A stretch of 64,000 bases of DNA from Andrena cerasifolii (GCF_050908995.1 NC_135124.1:992001-1056000); one strand, 5' to 3'; counted from the first letter of the stretch, positions 32,840 to 44,090 are shown. Notes: generated by a model from the sequence alone, not told the origin. Program-made: numbers and translations.

Positions 32840-34180
32840 CGGCTTTACATGCTAAATATACACCATGTACCGAAAGCACATACATTCAAATATAATATAA
32901 AGCACAATACTAAACTCTTTAAGCACATAGAACATAGGTATAGAGAAATCGGCATATTTTACAACTGATAACGGAAAAAACATGGTTAAAGCTATCAACG
33001 CATATAAAAAGTGGACAAGAATACCCTGTTTTACCCATTGTCTGCAATTAGCCATTAAGGCGGGAGATTCATGAATATCCAAAAATCAATAAATGCAGAT
33101 ATAGCACCATTGCAATTAACGCAAGAAGTAGACACAAGGTGGAACTCGACATACGCAATGTTCCGACGATTTATTTTATTACATACTGCATTAAACACGA
33201 TTCTTTGCGAAGAAAAGATGCCAAACAATTTCACTATCGCAGAATGGAATTTTTTAGAATGTTTAACAACTGTACTGAAACCAATAAAAGATGCCACAGA
33301 AATCATGAGCGGGGAAGTTTATCCGACACTATCACAGTATTATCCAATGTATTTTGCATTGATTTGTATGCTTTAGGATCATTCAGCAGAACATCCATTA
33401 ACAGCAGATATTTGCAATAGTGTTCGGAACGCATTAAAGGTAATTTCAATTATATATTAAAATTTTGAAACAAAACAGTTTGTACAAAGAAATGAAAAGT
33501 ACGTTATACTAAATAACATGATATTTTATTTGCAGAAACGTTTCGAGCCAATTATACACCACAATATATTATACATGTATGTCATGCTTCTGGACCCACG
33601 ATTCAAAGACCATCTTGTATCAGTAGAAAACAAATATTATTCATAAAAAATTTAGCGAGAAAGTTTCATTAATTCACAATGAAAGAAATACTCCACAAAA
33701 CAACGCAGAACACAGCAATGCTGAAGTGCAAAGTACACGTGAAAATGGTTCGTTTTTAAAATAATAAGTACTTACAATGTTTCTTTATTAATTTCACCAA
33801 TTTCAAAACTCGTTTTTATATTACAATTTGTTTATTAGGTAGGGTAAAATCCAAAATACAGGATTTTTTAAATAAAACGTTGGGGACAGCAGACGACGAA
33901 CCCCAAACATTTAATACGCGGAAAAATGAGGAAATACAAATGTATTTTTCTGAAAGATTAATTTTAAGGGAAATCAATTCTGTGGATTGGTGGAAATTAA
34001 ACCAGGAAAGGTATCCGATACTAGCATTAGCGGCTAGACATATTCTCGCTATACCGGCGACGCAAGTAACAAGCAAGCGGTTATTCTCCTGTTTCGGAAA
34101 TAATGTCACAAGTACAAGAACATAGTTAATACCAGAAAATGTGGAACAACTTTGTTTTTTACACGCAAATTTAAAATAAA
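32840..34180 (+). pseudogene. hAT-like transposase, broken in several pieces
   Basis: Pieces in order: VTTDNGKNM-like and CFTHCLQLAIK (about 32960-33060); QLTQEVDTRWNSTYAMF and following core residues (33110-33376); LLDPRFKDHL (about 33590-33620); and the C-terminal dimerisation region with WWKLNQERYPIL, LARH-like and ATQVTSKRLFS (33960-34125). Several stops and frame changes separate them, and a short intron may lie at 33440-33535. It is a decayed hAT element without visible ends. Confidence 0.78.
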
Positions 34181-34250
34181 TACGTTCGTCGATTCGTTAA
34201 CTTAAAACTATTTAGTCGTTAACTTAAAATTAGTAACATTTAACGTGCTA

Positions 34251-34947
34251 TAGTATCGTTTCGATGGTTCATGTTGTGATAAAACTCGAAGTGTATCACC
34301 GCGCTTCACCATATACGTTATTATTATAATTATTGTGTATTGTTTAAGTTAGTATTGTATAGATTTCAGAAAATGTTGGAGGTTTCGAACTGATAATGTA
34401 AGAAAATCCAATGGGCGCAGTTTTAAAATGGCGCCCCGGAACCGCGGCCTACCGTCCGGAAGCCCAATATATCGGCTGGGACCGTTTACGCGGGAAATAC
34501 TGGGAAAACCCCAGGCCCAACGGAAGCGTCGCGGGAACGACGCTATGCCCGGGCCGCCTGGACGCGGTCACTCTTGTTCGGTCTTTGGGACATGCTGGTC
34601 GCCGCTTAGGAAGCCCTCTGCATCATTTTGTAGTACATCGCCTTGCCTTGGCAAAATACAACATTGTAATATCGAAAGTTTATCCTACGTGCATCATTGT
34701 TTATTGTAAGGGAAAAACTCGCCTTGCAGATCAGAAGTGGGATATAGCCACGTGCTGTGACGCGTTCGCAGAGTTTTCTGCGAAACGGTTGCTGAACTTT
34801 TATCGTAGTGACGCGATAGAGACGCGATAGAGACGCCATTGTGCTACGATAAGTGTATATATTGTAAATTGTTAACATTTAGCGGAGTGTGTATATAGTA
34901 GCTTGTAGTGCCGTGTACAGCTTAGTGAAGTAGGAAAAACTGACGAC
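34251..34947 (+). other. Gypsy 5' LTR/leader region
   Basis: Noncoding sequence ahead of gag. The segment 34480-34620 is shared with 2330-2490, as expected for an LTR or leader. A GACGCGATAGA direct repeat is at 34812-34833. I could not fix the LTR borders or a primer-binding site, and no matching 3' LTR was found after 51188. Confidence 0.5.
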
Positions 34948-36737
34948 ATGGGCCGAAATTCCCATCGGAGCAAAGACGCCGCTGTCGAGAAGCCCGAGAG
35001 GAGACGTCATGATGCCCCTTCCGATACTACCATCGACGAGAACGCGCGACTCAGCCGTATAGAACGACTAATCGAAAAGAACTCTAGTCGCAGATCACGT
35101 TCACGCTCCCGTTCTCCCTTACGCCTACGCTCGCGTTCACGATCGCGTTCAGCCTCGCGTACATATACTCCACCCTTGACCACAGAGAACCCGGTTACGG
35201 GTCGGTTGGATCGATTGGAGCGGCTGATAGAAAAAATGAGTCGCCGACGCTCTCGCTCAAAGTCGCGAACATCGTCCCACGCTAGGGCGGGAGATGAACT
35301 GATGATCCCAATCTACGATCCGGACGAGGATGATCCGACAATCGAACGGTGGACGAAGAAAGTGGATGTGCTGGCGGAAAGATATCAATGGAGTGGCGAC
35401 ACGATCATGCGTTTAATCGCGACGCGGTTGAAGGGTCACGCTCGAAGGTGGTATGACGCGCGACAAGACGTGCCGCTACCTGGCGTGAAACTCGGGACGC
35501 CTTAAGAAAACAGTTCCACGTCGCGAAGTCGTTTAATCAACGCTTAGAAGCGGTTTGTGCATACAAAGCGTGGCCAGGACAAAAATTGGGAGACTACTGC
35601 TTCCGAAAGCTAGAGAAATTGCGGAAGCTGGAATACAAAATTCAGGGCGAAGATCAAATCGACGTGGTGATCGGTGGTATACCTGATACTAGTATAGCCC
35701 GCGACATACGGTCGGCTAAAATAACGGATGTCGACGAGTTATACTTGTTCATGCGGCGCATGGGCGATATGCCGGCACAAAATGGATGACGGAGGACAAC
35801 GCCGGAGCCCTCGCGACGGAAGCAACCATTTTCGTCATCGGCACAAGGGAACCACCGAAAAAGGCAGCTCGCAGGTCAAATGCTTCACCTGCGGAACGGC
35901 AGGACATTGCGCGCGGGACTGTACGAAACCGCGAGTACATAAGGAGGTAAAGATGATTCATGCTTCGCGATACATTCCCCATTTGTATGAATTGAGTATT
36001 CATGTAAACGGCCGAAGAGTAGACCATAGTCTCGTGGACACTGGGAGCGCTTGCACGGTCATCCATTCGTCGTTAGCGAGAGGGATTGGGTTGTCCATAA
36101 AAACGACAAGACGAACATTGCTTCGCGGATTCGCAGGACAGGTCGTTAGCATTGATAAGATAGCCCGCGTGGCCATTAAAATCCAAGGAGTGATTGCTGA
36201 CGTGGATTCGTACATCGTTCCTGACGAATGCACAGCGTATAGAGTGATTATCGGTCGAGACTTCTTATTACAAGAACACGTCATGATGGTTAAACGGGGA
36301 CAAAGATTGACTTTCAACGAAATTCCGGCCATCGAAAATACCACAATCGAACCTGATAGGAACATGTACGTTTGTGATATTCAGTCGAATGTCAAACTAC
36401 AATTTGGCGACGTAGACGAGAAGACGCGTAAAACATGTACTGCCTTGATCAACGAATTCCGTGATTATACATCGTCATCGATGCGCGATCTGGGGAAAAC
36501 AAACACCACAGCCATAGAAATTAAATGTTTATCTGACACACCAGTAGCGTACAGCCCGTATCGCCTCGGGGAGCCGGAGAAAAAGGTTGTACGTGGAATT
36601 GTCGCTGAATTAATCGGGAACGGTATTGTTCGAGACTCGGATTCACCCTACGCAAGCCCAATCACGCTAGTGAAGAATGTAACAGGAGAAGACCGGTTGT
36701 GTATTGACTTTCGGAAACTGAACGCGATCACGATTAA
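34948..36737 (+). pseudogene. Gypsy gag-pol, 5' half (Gag, protease, start of RT)
   Basis: Gag starts at ATG 34948. It has two Arg/Ser-rich blocks (about residues 48-72 and 97-110), a capsid-like region with LKGHARRWYDARQ, and a frameshift at about 35478. The pol frame overlaps from about 35728: a CCHC knuckle (CFTCGTAGHCARDC), an aspartic protease (LVDTGSACTVIHSS), and the first part of reverse transcriptase (SDSPYASPITLVKN, CIDFRKLN). The coding sequence stops at 36737, where the 12 kb insertion begins. It resumes at 48883. Confidence 0.9.
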
Positions 36738-37209
36738 GGGGGCCGTCTCCTTTTTGTTATGGTCCGAATCGATCGAAGCGCCCTTGTAAACAGACGGACC
36801 CTAATGAAACTACTGCGGTCGGTAAAAAGAAGTTGTACAATGGTGACATCTACCGATACTCTACGTAGACGAATTTTTGACAGCATAGTTGCCGCATGTT
36901 CTGTTGTCTCCGTCTCTGCCGCGCTGTTGCCACAGCTCCTTCTATTGAGAAGCTTGGAGGAATACGGCACGAGAGCTGCGTCTAGGCAGCGATCGCCGGG
37001 CTCCATGTACCGCTGATGGAGGGGGGAACATCGACAGGAGCGGTGGTTACGTGTGGGGAACTGCGGTGCGTCAGTCACGCACACATAACCACCGCTGTAG
37101 GTGTTTCCTCGTGCATCAGCTGTAGCTGGAGCCCGCCACTTCCTGCGTCTAGCATCAGAGCCTCGCTGAACGTAAAGGAGGATAGCACTATTGAAAGATA
37201 GAGAGGTTG
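36738..37209. other. Left end of the 12 kb element
   Basis: Contains the 13 bp terminal repeat and then noncoding sequence. A palindromic copy of the 5'-flank repeat at about 37012-37118 has arms around AGGAGCGGTGGTTACGTGTG and its inverse. The flanking CGCCGGGCT and GTACCGCTGATGGAG are shared with 42585-42740 and 43918-44090. Confidence 0.65.
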
Positions 37210-38107
37210 AGTAGTGAAGTTAGGAAACATGTCAATGAAACAATACTAATTTAGTATTTATTTATACATAGAACGATGCAATACTTTGTATAATCAATGT
37301 GCAAATTCAAAGCATACAATTTGAATAAGGTACATCACCGAAGTGTAACATGCCGATCGTAATGAAATTTATGAATGCTGTAATTCTTCTAAAAACATAT
37401 GCCGCTTTTTTTCATCTAACTATACATCAAATTATCTTTTATATCAACAAGAATTGTCTGTTTCAATAATAGTTTTGTACATGGTTTTCTTCGGAATTGT
37501 TATTCCACGGTTGTAAAAATTTATCAATATAAACCAGAGTTCAGTACTAACAATACTGATATTTGGGAATGTCCCATTAAACGATTTTATTTAGCTACGA
37601 TCCTCTGTTTGTTTGTTTGTTTGATTCAAATCTGGAAACTCAATTTTAAACCACTTCCAACCATCCAATTCCCTCGAAACTTTGCAGAGGTGCGTAGTTT
37701 GGTTGACAATACAAAATTATGAAAAAACTCCGAGTGGGTGAAAAAATTACCTAGTCACCAATAAATAATAACCCATAACAATAAATCAACCATTCTTCAA
37801 GCAAACTGTTAAACTGCATACAGCAATAAGAGTAATGTAAATCCACAAACACTAAAAACTAGAAAAAGTATATTAAAAAATTTATAATAAACGATTTTAT
37901 GAAAAATGCATTAAAAAGTAAAAAATAATTATTTTCTTATACTACAATTTCGATGGTGTATTTGCACATAAAATCGTGGAGCAGGATATCTCGCAACAAA
38001 TTCATTTCGACACTTGAGGCTATACTAAATTGATTCATATTCTGTTATGAAATATTCTGAACCACGTTTTTATTTAAAGTTGAAAAGCACAACACTAGAA
38101 GTATTTT
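37210..38107. other. AT-rich noncoding stretch
   Basis: No coding frame. The first ~75 bp matches 25481-25562. Otherwise no repeat or element is recognised. Confidence 0.4.
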
Positions 38108-38896
38108 TTAGTTGTTAGTGCCTTTTTTACAAAATCGTTTAACAGAACATTTTTTTATATTTTTTTTGTTTCTAATCAAGTTATAGTCATTACAATAAAT
38201 CAATCCAACTTCATTGGAGAATTGAAATTCGACATTCAAGCTTTCGCCCCTTTGAAATGGACAGATAAAAATGGTGTATTTCCTCTTCTTCTTTGACGGT
38301 CTTCCTACAATTTTCTTAGGTCGCTCGTACCGAAAGATGACATAGGCAGTGTGGATCTGTAACACATTATGAAGTTCATTAGGAAATACTTAATTGTAGT
38401 TTTGTAAACGTACAAAATTTTACTGCAGATGTATAAGCTGTTAAACTTTACCTGAAATATGGTACTTATCATTCCATTTGTCCTGACATTACTGTCCCAT
38501 AAACCATGTTTGCAGTAATTTGGTAAAGAATCCGCCTGTAACAAATGATCGCAGACATTTCTGTAAGTTTTATATAAAAGTAAAAATTTGTTTCAATAAT
38601 TCGTCGAACATCATGTATACCTGCGAGGCCCGTGTGAATCAACCTGGCGCATTTGATCGAGCCCGATTCCGTCTGTCTGCTCCTGTGAACTAGAGCTGTT
38701 ACTTTTTTACCCGTCGGGTACTCGGCTACCCGAAACAACTTCAAGGAATTGAATGCTTTATTGTCTATGGTATTGTTTGATATTAGGTAAAAATGATCGA
38801 ACAATACCACATTCAATGGCTTGAAGTTATTCCGGGTAGCCGGTTACCCGACGGGTCAAAAAGTAACAGCTCCGCTGTGAACTTAGAAATGTGTCT
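38108..38896 (-). CDS. Spliced gene of unknown function with AT-hook/NLS-like patch
   Basis: Three minus-strand segments join in one open frame through good splice sites. Exon a runs 38896-38621 (acceptor ATTTTTTCAG, donor GTATAC) with a 184 bp MITE inside it. Exon b is 38560-38452 (acceptor CTTACAG, donor GTAAAG). Exon c is 38356-38108 (acceptor TGTTACAG, stop TAA). The phase is kept at both junctions. Exon c encodes RPKKIVGRPSKKKRKY, a basic patch with a GRP core like an AT-hook or nuclear signal, then a Cys/Lys-rich end. I do not recognise the family. The start exon was not found; it may lie beyond the hairpin array or within the transposase transcript. A diverged relic with the same intron is at 25915-26026. 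Confidence 0.5.
38692..38875. mobile_element. 184 bp hAT-type MITE with 8 bp target duplication
   Basis: Inverted arms of ~62 bp (AGCTGTTACTTTTT and ACCCGTCGGGTA near the outside). TGTGAACT is duplicated on both sides (38684-38691, 38876-38883). It lies inside exon a of the spliced gene on the minus strand, so it interrupts that gene. Confidence 0.85.
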
Positions 38897-38927
38897 GAAA
38901 AAATTAAAGGGTGAATTAAATTTATTA

Positions 38928-39640
38928 TTTTCTTCTTCACTTCTTCGGGGAAGTGACGGCGGCGTCGATCGACTCGCGTGATCATATGATCCGCGAGTAA
39001 AAGTGCCATCGCTGGCACTTGTCACCACTGACGATAGTCAGCGGTGCGACGCCGGATCGATCATATTTATTATTTTCTTCGTCACTTCTTTGGGGAAGTG
39101 ACGGCGGCGTCGATCGACTCGCGTGATCATATGATCCGCGAGTAAAAGTGCCATCGCTGGCACTTGTCACCACTGACGATAGTCAGCGGTGCGACGCCGG
39201 ATCGATCATATTTATTATTTTCTTCGTCACTTCTTTGGGGAAGTGACGGCGGCGTCGATCGACTCGCGTGATCATATGATCCGCGAGTAAAAGTGCCATC
39301 GCTGGCACTTGTCACCACTGACGATAGTCAGCGGTGCGACGCCGGATCGATCATATTTATTATTTTCTTCGTCACTTCTTTGGGGAAGTGACGGCGGCGT
39401 CGATCGACTCGCGTGATCATATGATCCGCGAGTAAAAGTGCCATCGCTGGCACTTGTCACCACTGACGATAGTCAGCGGTGCGACGCCGGATCGATCATA
39501 TTTATTATTTTCTTCGTCACTTCTTTGGGGAAGTGACGGCGGCGTCGATCGACTCGCGTGATCATATGATCCGCGAGTAAAAGTGCCATCGCTGGCACTT
39601 GTCACCACTGACGGGGTCAGTGGTGCCGCGCTTTACAACG
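38928..39640. repeat. 145 bp tandem array rich in hairpins (~4.9 copies)
   Basis: Exact 145 bp period by eye. Each unit holds at least four inverted repeats: GTCACTTC/GAAGTGAC; CTCGCG around GATCATATGATC and CGCGAG; AAGTGCCA-TCGC-TGGCACTT; and CACTGAC/GTCAGCGGTG. The last unit diverges at about 39612 (GGGGTCAGTGG). It begins ~30 bp 3' of the transposase-nuclease gene. The repeated 63-residue frames here are artefacts. Confidence 0.95.
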
Positions 39641-39668
39641 CGGTGCGACGCCGGGCCGTTATAATAGT

Positions 39669-42458
39669 TTAATTATTTCTGGAGAGAGACCTTTTTCGCT
39701 TTTTCAAGCTTTTCGGTTTTTCTTTCGCTCTCTCTGCTAGAATAAATTGTGGCTCCCGAATAGTCATGCACCTATTGTGCCGACTATCTATTAATTCGGG
39801 TAGCATGCATTCTAAATAAAATTGAACAAGTTTTGGCTCCATTTCTCTTTTCCAAAACGCATCATCTCTCTCTACTTTTATAGATTTCAACCCTTTCGGG
39901 GTCCAAAGGCAAAATATACAGTACTTTCTGTCAGTAATGTGTAACTGGCCTTGTATTTGATAAAAATAGTGATGCGTTTTACTTATTGAAATACCTGCGT
40001 TACGCGTGAACATGCGCCGGACAGCGGGAACTTGTTCAATAGCTTCTTCAGGCGTAAAGTTCTCCGCTGATTTGGGGCATTTGATTTCCAAAATACCCTC
40101 TTGACCGATGATTCCATCCGGTGAAGCTCCTAAGAAGGCGATGCAGCTGTCGATGAAAAATCCACATTCCGCAATATCTGTATATTGCTTTTTCAATTCT
40201 TCGCGAGCAATATTCTCGCATTCTTTCCCGTATTCCACCGCGGGTGCACTAATTATCTTCGGATAAAGAATTGATTTTACTGTATTTGCGCAAAGCGTGT
40301 CAGGTCGGCGACGGCACACTTGTCCAAAATTGGATGCTGTCAACAATTTGGACCTGTACTGCAACCATTTGCGGTTCTTTGCTTGTCCGATTGTTTCATC
40401 TTCAATGGCATGTCTTTTCTCTTGCCAGTCACTGAGCATTTGCATATGCTTTTCCCGCTCCAGTTCGTACATTTCGGATGGCATGTCTGGCTTCTGTGCA
40501 TTTTGTCCATAATCACAATCTTTCTGCGAGGGCAAATGCTTGCGTACATATCGCGCAGCCTTCGTTTCCTTCTGTTTTGCAGCTTTCTTTTCCTTTTCTT
40601 TCTTTTTCTTTTCTTCCATTTGGTGCACAACCTCGGGCGTTTTCTTCTTCATAACCGCATCCAATCGCGAGTGCACTTGGTTACTGTTGTACTCCACGAC
40701 AGCAGCAGCACATCTCCCTGTATAAGATCCTCTTTCGGCGAAATTTAATCTTTTTCCGCCAGTGTACTTGGCAATTAGTCCGTTCAAACTTTCCACAGCG
40801 TTATTAGTAGTATTATAGAGTAAGCTCTCCGCATGAGCTAATAGTGGACGAAGTATTTCTTTCACGTCCTGGTACACTCCAATTTTCATCCAGTCTGGAA
40901 CGATGTTTTTCTCATTCTCTTTATTCTTTCCATCGCAGAAATATTCTAGTCTTGCACACTCTGCGTGTTCACCAAACACGTGGCTTGGAACATTCTGTAT
41001 GTCGCCATACAAATTCTTCGTTCTCTCGTCGATTGATACATTCTGATTGTATCTAAACTTTGCGGCTTTCACGATGTCCGTGCGCATCCGGCGAATGCTA
41101 CTTTCCACAGTTTGTCTCAATGGTCCAGATGTGGTCTTTTTTACAATCGCTTTCATTTTTGTGCAAAAGTTTCGCAACAAATGATTCGTGCATTCAATCT
41201 TTTTTACACGAATCTGTCTCTTATATGGGTCCGCATCAATAATCTTCTTATACACGCTACTGTCCCCATCAGCAATCAGTGTAGAATAAACGAGCCCACG
41301 TTTTTCTACGCTAGTGTTGAATCCTTCTACTATAGCATCGCTTTCCATAGCAGTCGATGCTCGAGATGTTTTCCAGTTTTTGAAACATGTGTGCTTTCGG
41401 GGTTCTTTCTCGTTTTTCGCAGCAATCCGACAAATTCTGCAAACTTTGTTCCGAACGCCGTAAAATAATACTTTTTTCGTGTGATAGCCAACTATCACGC
41501 CGACTCCAGACGCAGAATCGTAACATCCACTGCGGTAGGATCTCTTCATCCAGCTTCCGTCGGCCACAACGGGGATGTGAGGGGTCCCTGACCCGGGAAG
41601 AACGTCGCCTCTCTCAATCGCCAAACGTTTTTCTTCTTCAGCCGCTGCTAACATCTCTTCTTCTGCAGCGGCAATTGCGGACTTGACGAATTCATCTTGA
41701 TTCTTCACGAATTCTTTCTTCGACATGCAACGTATGTTCACTCCTGCAAAAGTGTGTTCCAACTGAGCATAACTGCCTCCACATAAGATTGTTGCATTAA
41801 CGGCGCCCTGATTGCTATCCACTTCTTCGGCTTCGTTCGATTGATTGTGGATTTCAGCTTTGTAATGGCATAAAGTGCACATTACGCTGAAGATGCTCTT
41901 GAAGCCACACCGTTTCACACCAGTTATTCGTAGGTGTTCAATGCCGCAGTCTTCTCTATGTTTTGCATGTTTACCTATTTTCTGCAATTGAGCAAGCACA
42001 TTTTGAAAATTCATGACATCGTTGCTATTTAGGAGACGCGATTGCTCTTGCGACTCGTTCTTCGCAACTTTTTCTATAACGAAGTTTTCTTCTTCGTTAC
42101 TTTCAACATCAAATTCTTGAAGCGCCTCTTCAGTTTCTCCCAAACTGGCCGTATCAGTGTCTTCATCGGATGGCGAGTGCATTATCTCTTGGTACGTATG
42201 ATTTTGTCCATCGGATGTTGATGGTTCCTCTACCATACGTTCCTCGGCCACTTCTTCTGAATGTCCTACGGCAGTGTCGTCTGCCGTTTTTTCATTTTCT
42301 TGTTTCTTCTGAAGGGCTGAAGATCTTCTCTTTTGGCGATGTACTTTCCGTTTCGAAAATCTCCTTGCGGACGGACGTAATTTTCGTGGACGAAACGGAG
42401 AATTATTGTCCATATCTTCTTCCACATCCTGCATATTCGCATTTAGAGTGTCACTCAT
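39669..42458 (-). CDS. DDE transposase-YqaJ nuclease fusion protein (929 aa, intact)
   Basis: Probably the mobilising enzyme of the 12 kb element. The N-terminus is acidic and Arg-rich (about 1-140). The middle is a Mutator-like DDE domain: VVADGSW (Asp ~300), a CRIC/HTCFKNW zinc region, LIADGDSSVY (Asp ~397), ECTNHLLRN, and NNAVESLNG (Glu ~556). A Lys/Glu-rich coiled coil (about 590-620) links to a YqaJ/PD-(D/E)XK nuclease: WLQYRSKLLTASNFG (~696), EYGKECENIAREEL, FLGASPDG (~779) and ILEIKCPKS (~791). All expected catalytic residues are present and there is no stop or frameshift. The start ATG 42458 is the first in frame. Family names are from memory; the exact superfamily (Kolobok or Mutator relative) is not settled. 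Confidence 0.88.
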   Translation of the reverse strand: MSDTLNANMQDVEEDMDNNSPFRPRKLRPSARRFSKRKVHRQKRRSSALQKKQENEKTADDTAVGHSEEVAEERMVEEPSTSDGQNHTYQEIMHSPSDEDTDTASLGETEEALQEFDVESNEEENFVIEKVAKNESQEQSRLLNSNDVMNFQNVLAQLQKIGKHAKHREDCGIEHLRITGVKRCGFKSIFSVMCTLCHYKAEIHNQSNEAEEVDSNQGAVNATILCGGSYAQLEHTFAGVNIRCMSKKEFVKNQDEFVKSAIAAAEEEMLAAAEEEKRLAIERGDVLPGSGTPHIPVVADGSWMKRSYRSGCYDSASGVGVIVGYHTKKVLFYGVRNKVCRICRIAAKNEKEPRKHTCFKNWKTSRASTAMESDAIVEGFNTSVEKRGLVYSTLIADGDSSVYKKIIDADPYKRQIRVKKIECTNHLLRNFCTKMKAIVKKTTSGPLRQTVESSIRRMRTDIVKAAKFRYNQNVSIDERTKNLYGDIQNVPSHVFGEHAECARLEYFCDGKNKENEKNIVPDWMKIGVYQDVKEILRPLLAHAESLLYNTTNNAVESLNGLIAKYTGGKRLNFAERGSYTGRCAAAVVEYNSNQVHSRLDAVMKKKTPEVVHQMEEKKKKEKEKKAAKQKETKAARYVRKHLPSQKDCDYGQNAQKPDMPSEMYELEREKHMQMLSDWQEKRHAIEDETIGQAKNRKWLQYRSKLLTASNFGQVCRRRPDTLCANTVKSILYPKIISAPAVEYGKECENIAREELKKQYTDIAECGFFIDSCIAFLGASPDGIIGQEGILEIKCPKSAENFTPEEAIEQVPAVRRMFTRNAGISISKTHHYFYQIQGQLHITDRKYCIFCLWTPKGLKSIKVERDDAFWKREMEPKLVQFYLECMLPELIDSRHNRCMTIREPQFILAERAKEKPKSLKKRKRSLSRNN

Positions 42459-42584
42459 TCCACACTAAACCAACAAACACAACACAAACACAAACACAAC
42501 GCAACACAACTCAAAATCCTACTGCCCGTTACAAAAAACGTAAACGCGAACCGTGAACGTGAAACGTGAATCCGAAGGAGTTGG

Positions 42585-42740
42585 TTACGTGCGCGTGACT
42601 GATGCATGCGCAGTTTACGCAACACAACCACCGTTCCTGTAGATGTTCCCCTCCATCAGTGGTACCTCGAGCCCCGCCGATCCCTGGTTATTGAGAAGCC
42701 CGGCGACTATCTCCACAATTTCTTAGAATTCTTTGTTCGA
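42585..42740 (-). promoter_or_regulatory. Upstream repeat of the transposase-nuclease gene
   Basis: Ends ~127 bp before the ATG at 42458. On the minus strand it contains GGAGGGGAACATCTACAGGA and GTTGCGTAAACTGCGCATGC. It is an inverted copy of 43918-44090. A role as promoter or shared 5' sequence is inferred from position only. Confidence 0.6.
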
Positions 42741-42742
42741 AA

Positions 42743-43243
42743 GTGAGAGATAAAACTTTCGAATAAAAAAAAAGGTAATTATGCAGAACTGGTGTTTCCT
42801 CATCGATTTCAATTATTTTTGGATATGTTGCCGGGGACATGATTCTGAACAACTTTTTCCTATACATTTTACCACGGCTCGACCTTCGTTGCCGAGATAT
42901 TTGCCAGAAACTATCGGTATTATTATTATATTATTTTATTATCCGGGACAGAAAATCCCATAGTTACAGAAGAACTATATGAACAAAGGGCTTACAGTTA
43001 CTAGCGCTTACTAAATTAAGTTAACACTAAGGTTTTCAACAGACTATATAACAATGGTCGGATTATACCGATAGTTTCTGGCAAATATCTCGGCAACGAA
43101 GGTCGAGCGGCGGTAACATGTATAGGAAAAACTTGTTCAGAATCATATCCCCGGCAACATATCCAAAAATAATTGAAATCGATGAGGAAACACCAGTTCT
43201 GCATAATTACCTTTTTTTTTAATTCGAAAGTTTTATTCGAATA
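42743..43243. mobile_element. Fold-back element, ~180 bp arms
   Basis: 42743-42922 and 43066-43243 are inverted copies sharing GGTAATTATGCAGAACTGG and CCAGAAACTATCGG. The ~140 bp centre is AT-rich. It lies between the two inverted upstream repeats. Confidence 0.85.
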
Positions 43244-43917
43244 AATGCAACGAATAAAGGATATACTTCCGAATGGCACCAGTGGCCGATCGAGATGAGG
43301 TTTGGGTGTGGGGTGGGGTGGGGAGGGGGTGTGAACCCTAAATCTAAAATTGTAGCTTCGGGTATTCTTTAATATTTCGTTTCCGAAATATTAATAAAAA
43401 ATTGTTAATTTATTTTGGAAATTTATTTACGTTAGTGGAGGTCTCCCTACCCGTGAGCCCTTCTGCCCCTCCCCCGCCATTTTCCACTTTTGAAATTTTG
43501 TAATACCCCTCGTAATACTCGGCAAGTTTCGTCTCGATCGGCCACCGGTTGGAGCTAGACCAGTGAGTGGGGCGCGGTAAGCACGACAGCGAACCGATGT
43601 GACTTTGGAAATACTCTAGTATTACTGTACTGTATTGGGAATAAAAACTGATGCAGTTACAAGCATCGCGCGATGAGGTCAATATCGTGCATTGTATCGT
43701 CGACTGTGAAACGAAGAAGATGGTTGTGTTAGTAACGTCTGTGTACATAGGTAGATTTCAATGTATTATGCCGAAATTTTTTTATTAATATCTCAGAAAC
43801 TAAGAAATATCCGCAGCTGAAATTTTATATTAGAGGGTCTCTCCACCTCCCGCCCAACCCCTCAAAATTTCAGTTCATTCCGTTGGTTGGGTCATACCGT
43901 AGTATATCCGCGGATTC
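43244..43917. other. Noncoding spacer between the divergent genes
   Basis: Contains GGTTTGGGTGTGGGGTGGGGTGGGG-type G-rich sequence (about 43300-43330) and the inverse-complement-like phrases CGATCGAGATGAGG / CTCGATCGGCCACCGG. No coding frame. Confidence 0.45.
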
Positions 43918-44090
43918 TCTCACTCTGGAATAAAGAATTCTAAGAAATTGTGAAGATAGTCGCCGGGCTGCTAAATAACCAGGGATCGGGTGGTCGAGGT
44001 GCCACTGATGGAGGGGAACACCTACAGGAACGGTGGTTGTGTTGCGTAAACTGCGCACGCATCAGTCACGCACACGTAACCAAGGCTCCT
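43918..44090 (+). promoter_or_regulatory. Upstream repeat of the RGG gene
   Basis: Inverted copy of 42585-42740, ending ~97 bp before ATG 44187. It contains GGAGGGGAACACCTACAGGA, then ATCAGTCACGCACACGTAACC and a second inverted arm (CCTGTAGGTGTTTCC). As a palindrome it may also be a small MITE; both readings are possible. Confidence 0.55.

Noticed and set aside
38982..39608. Four repeated 63-residue frames in the 145 bp array
   Set aside because: They are the same frame repeated by the tandem array and have no coding features.
38928..39640. Regular repeats resembling a CRISPR array
   Set aside because: The units are contiguous 145 bp copies without unique spacers, no cas genes are nearby, and the context is an insect transposon.
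40320..41686. Long plus-strand frames
   Set aside because: They are shadows of the minus-strand transposase-nuclease gene, whose catalytic motifs are on the other strand.
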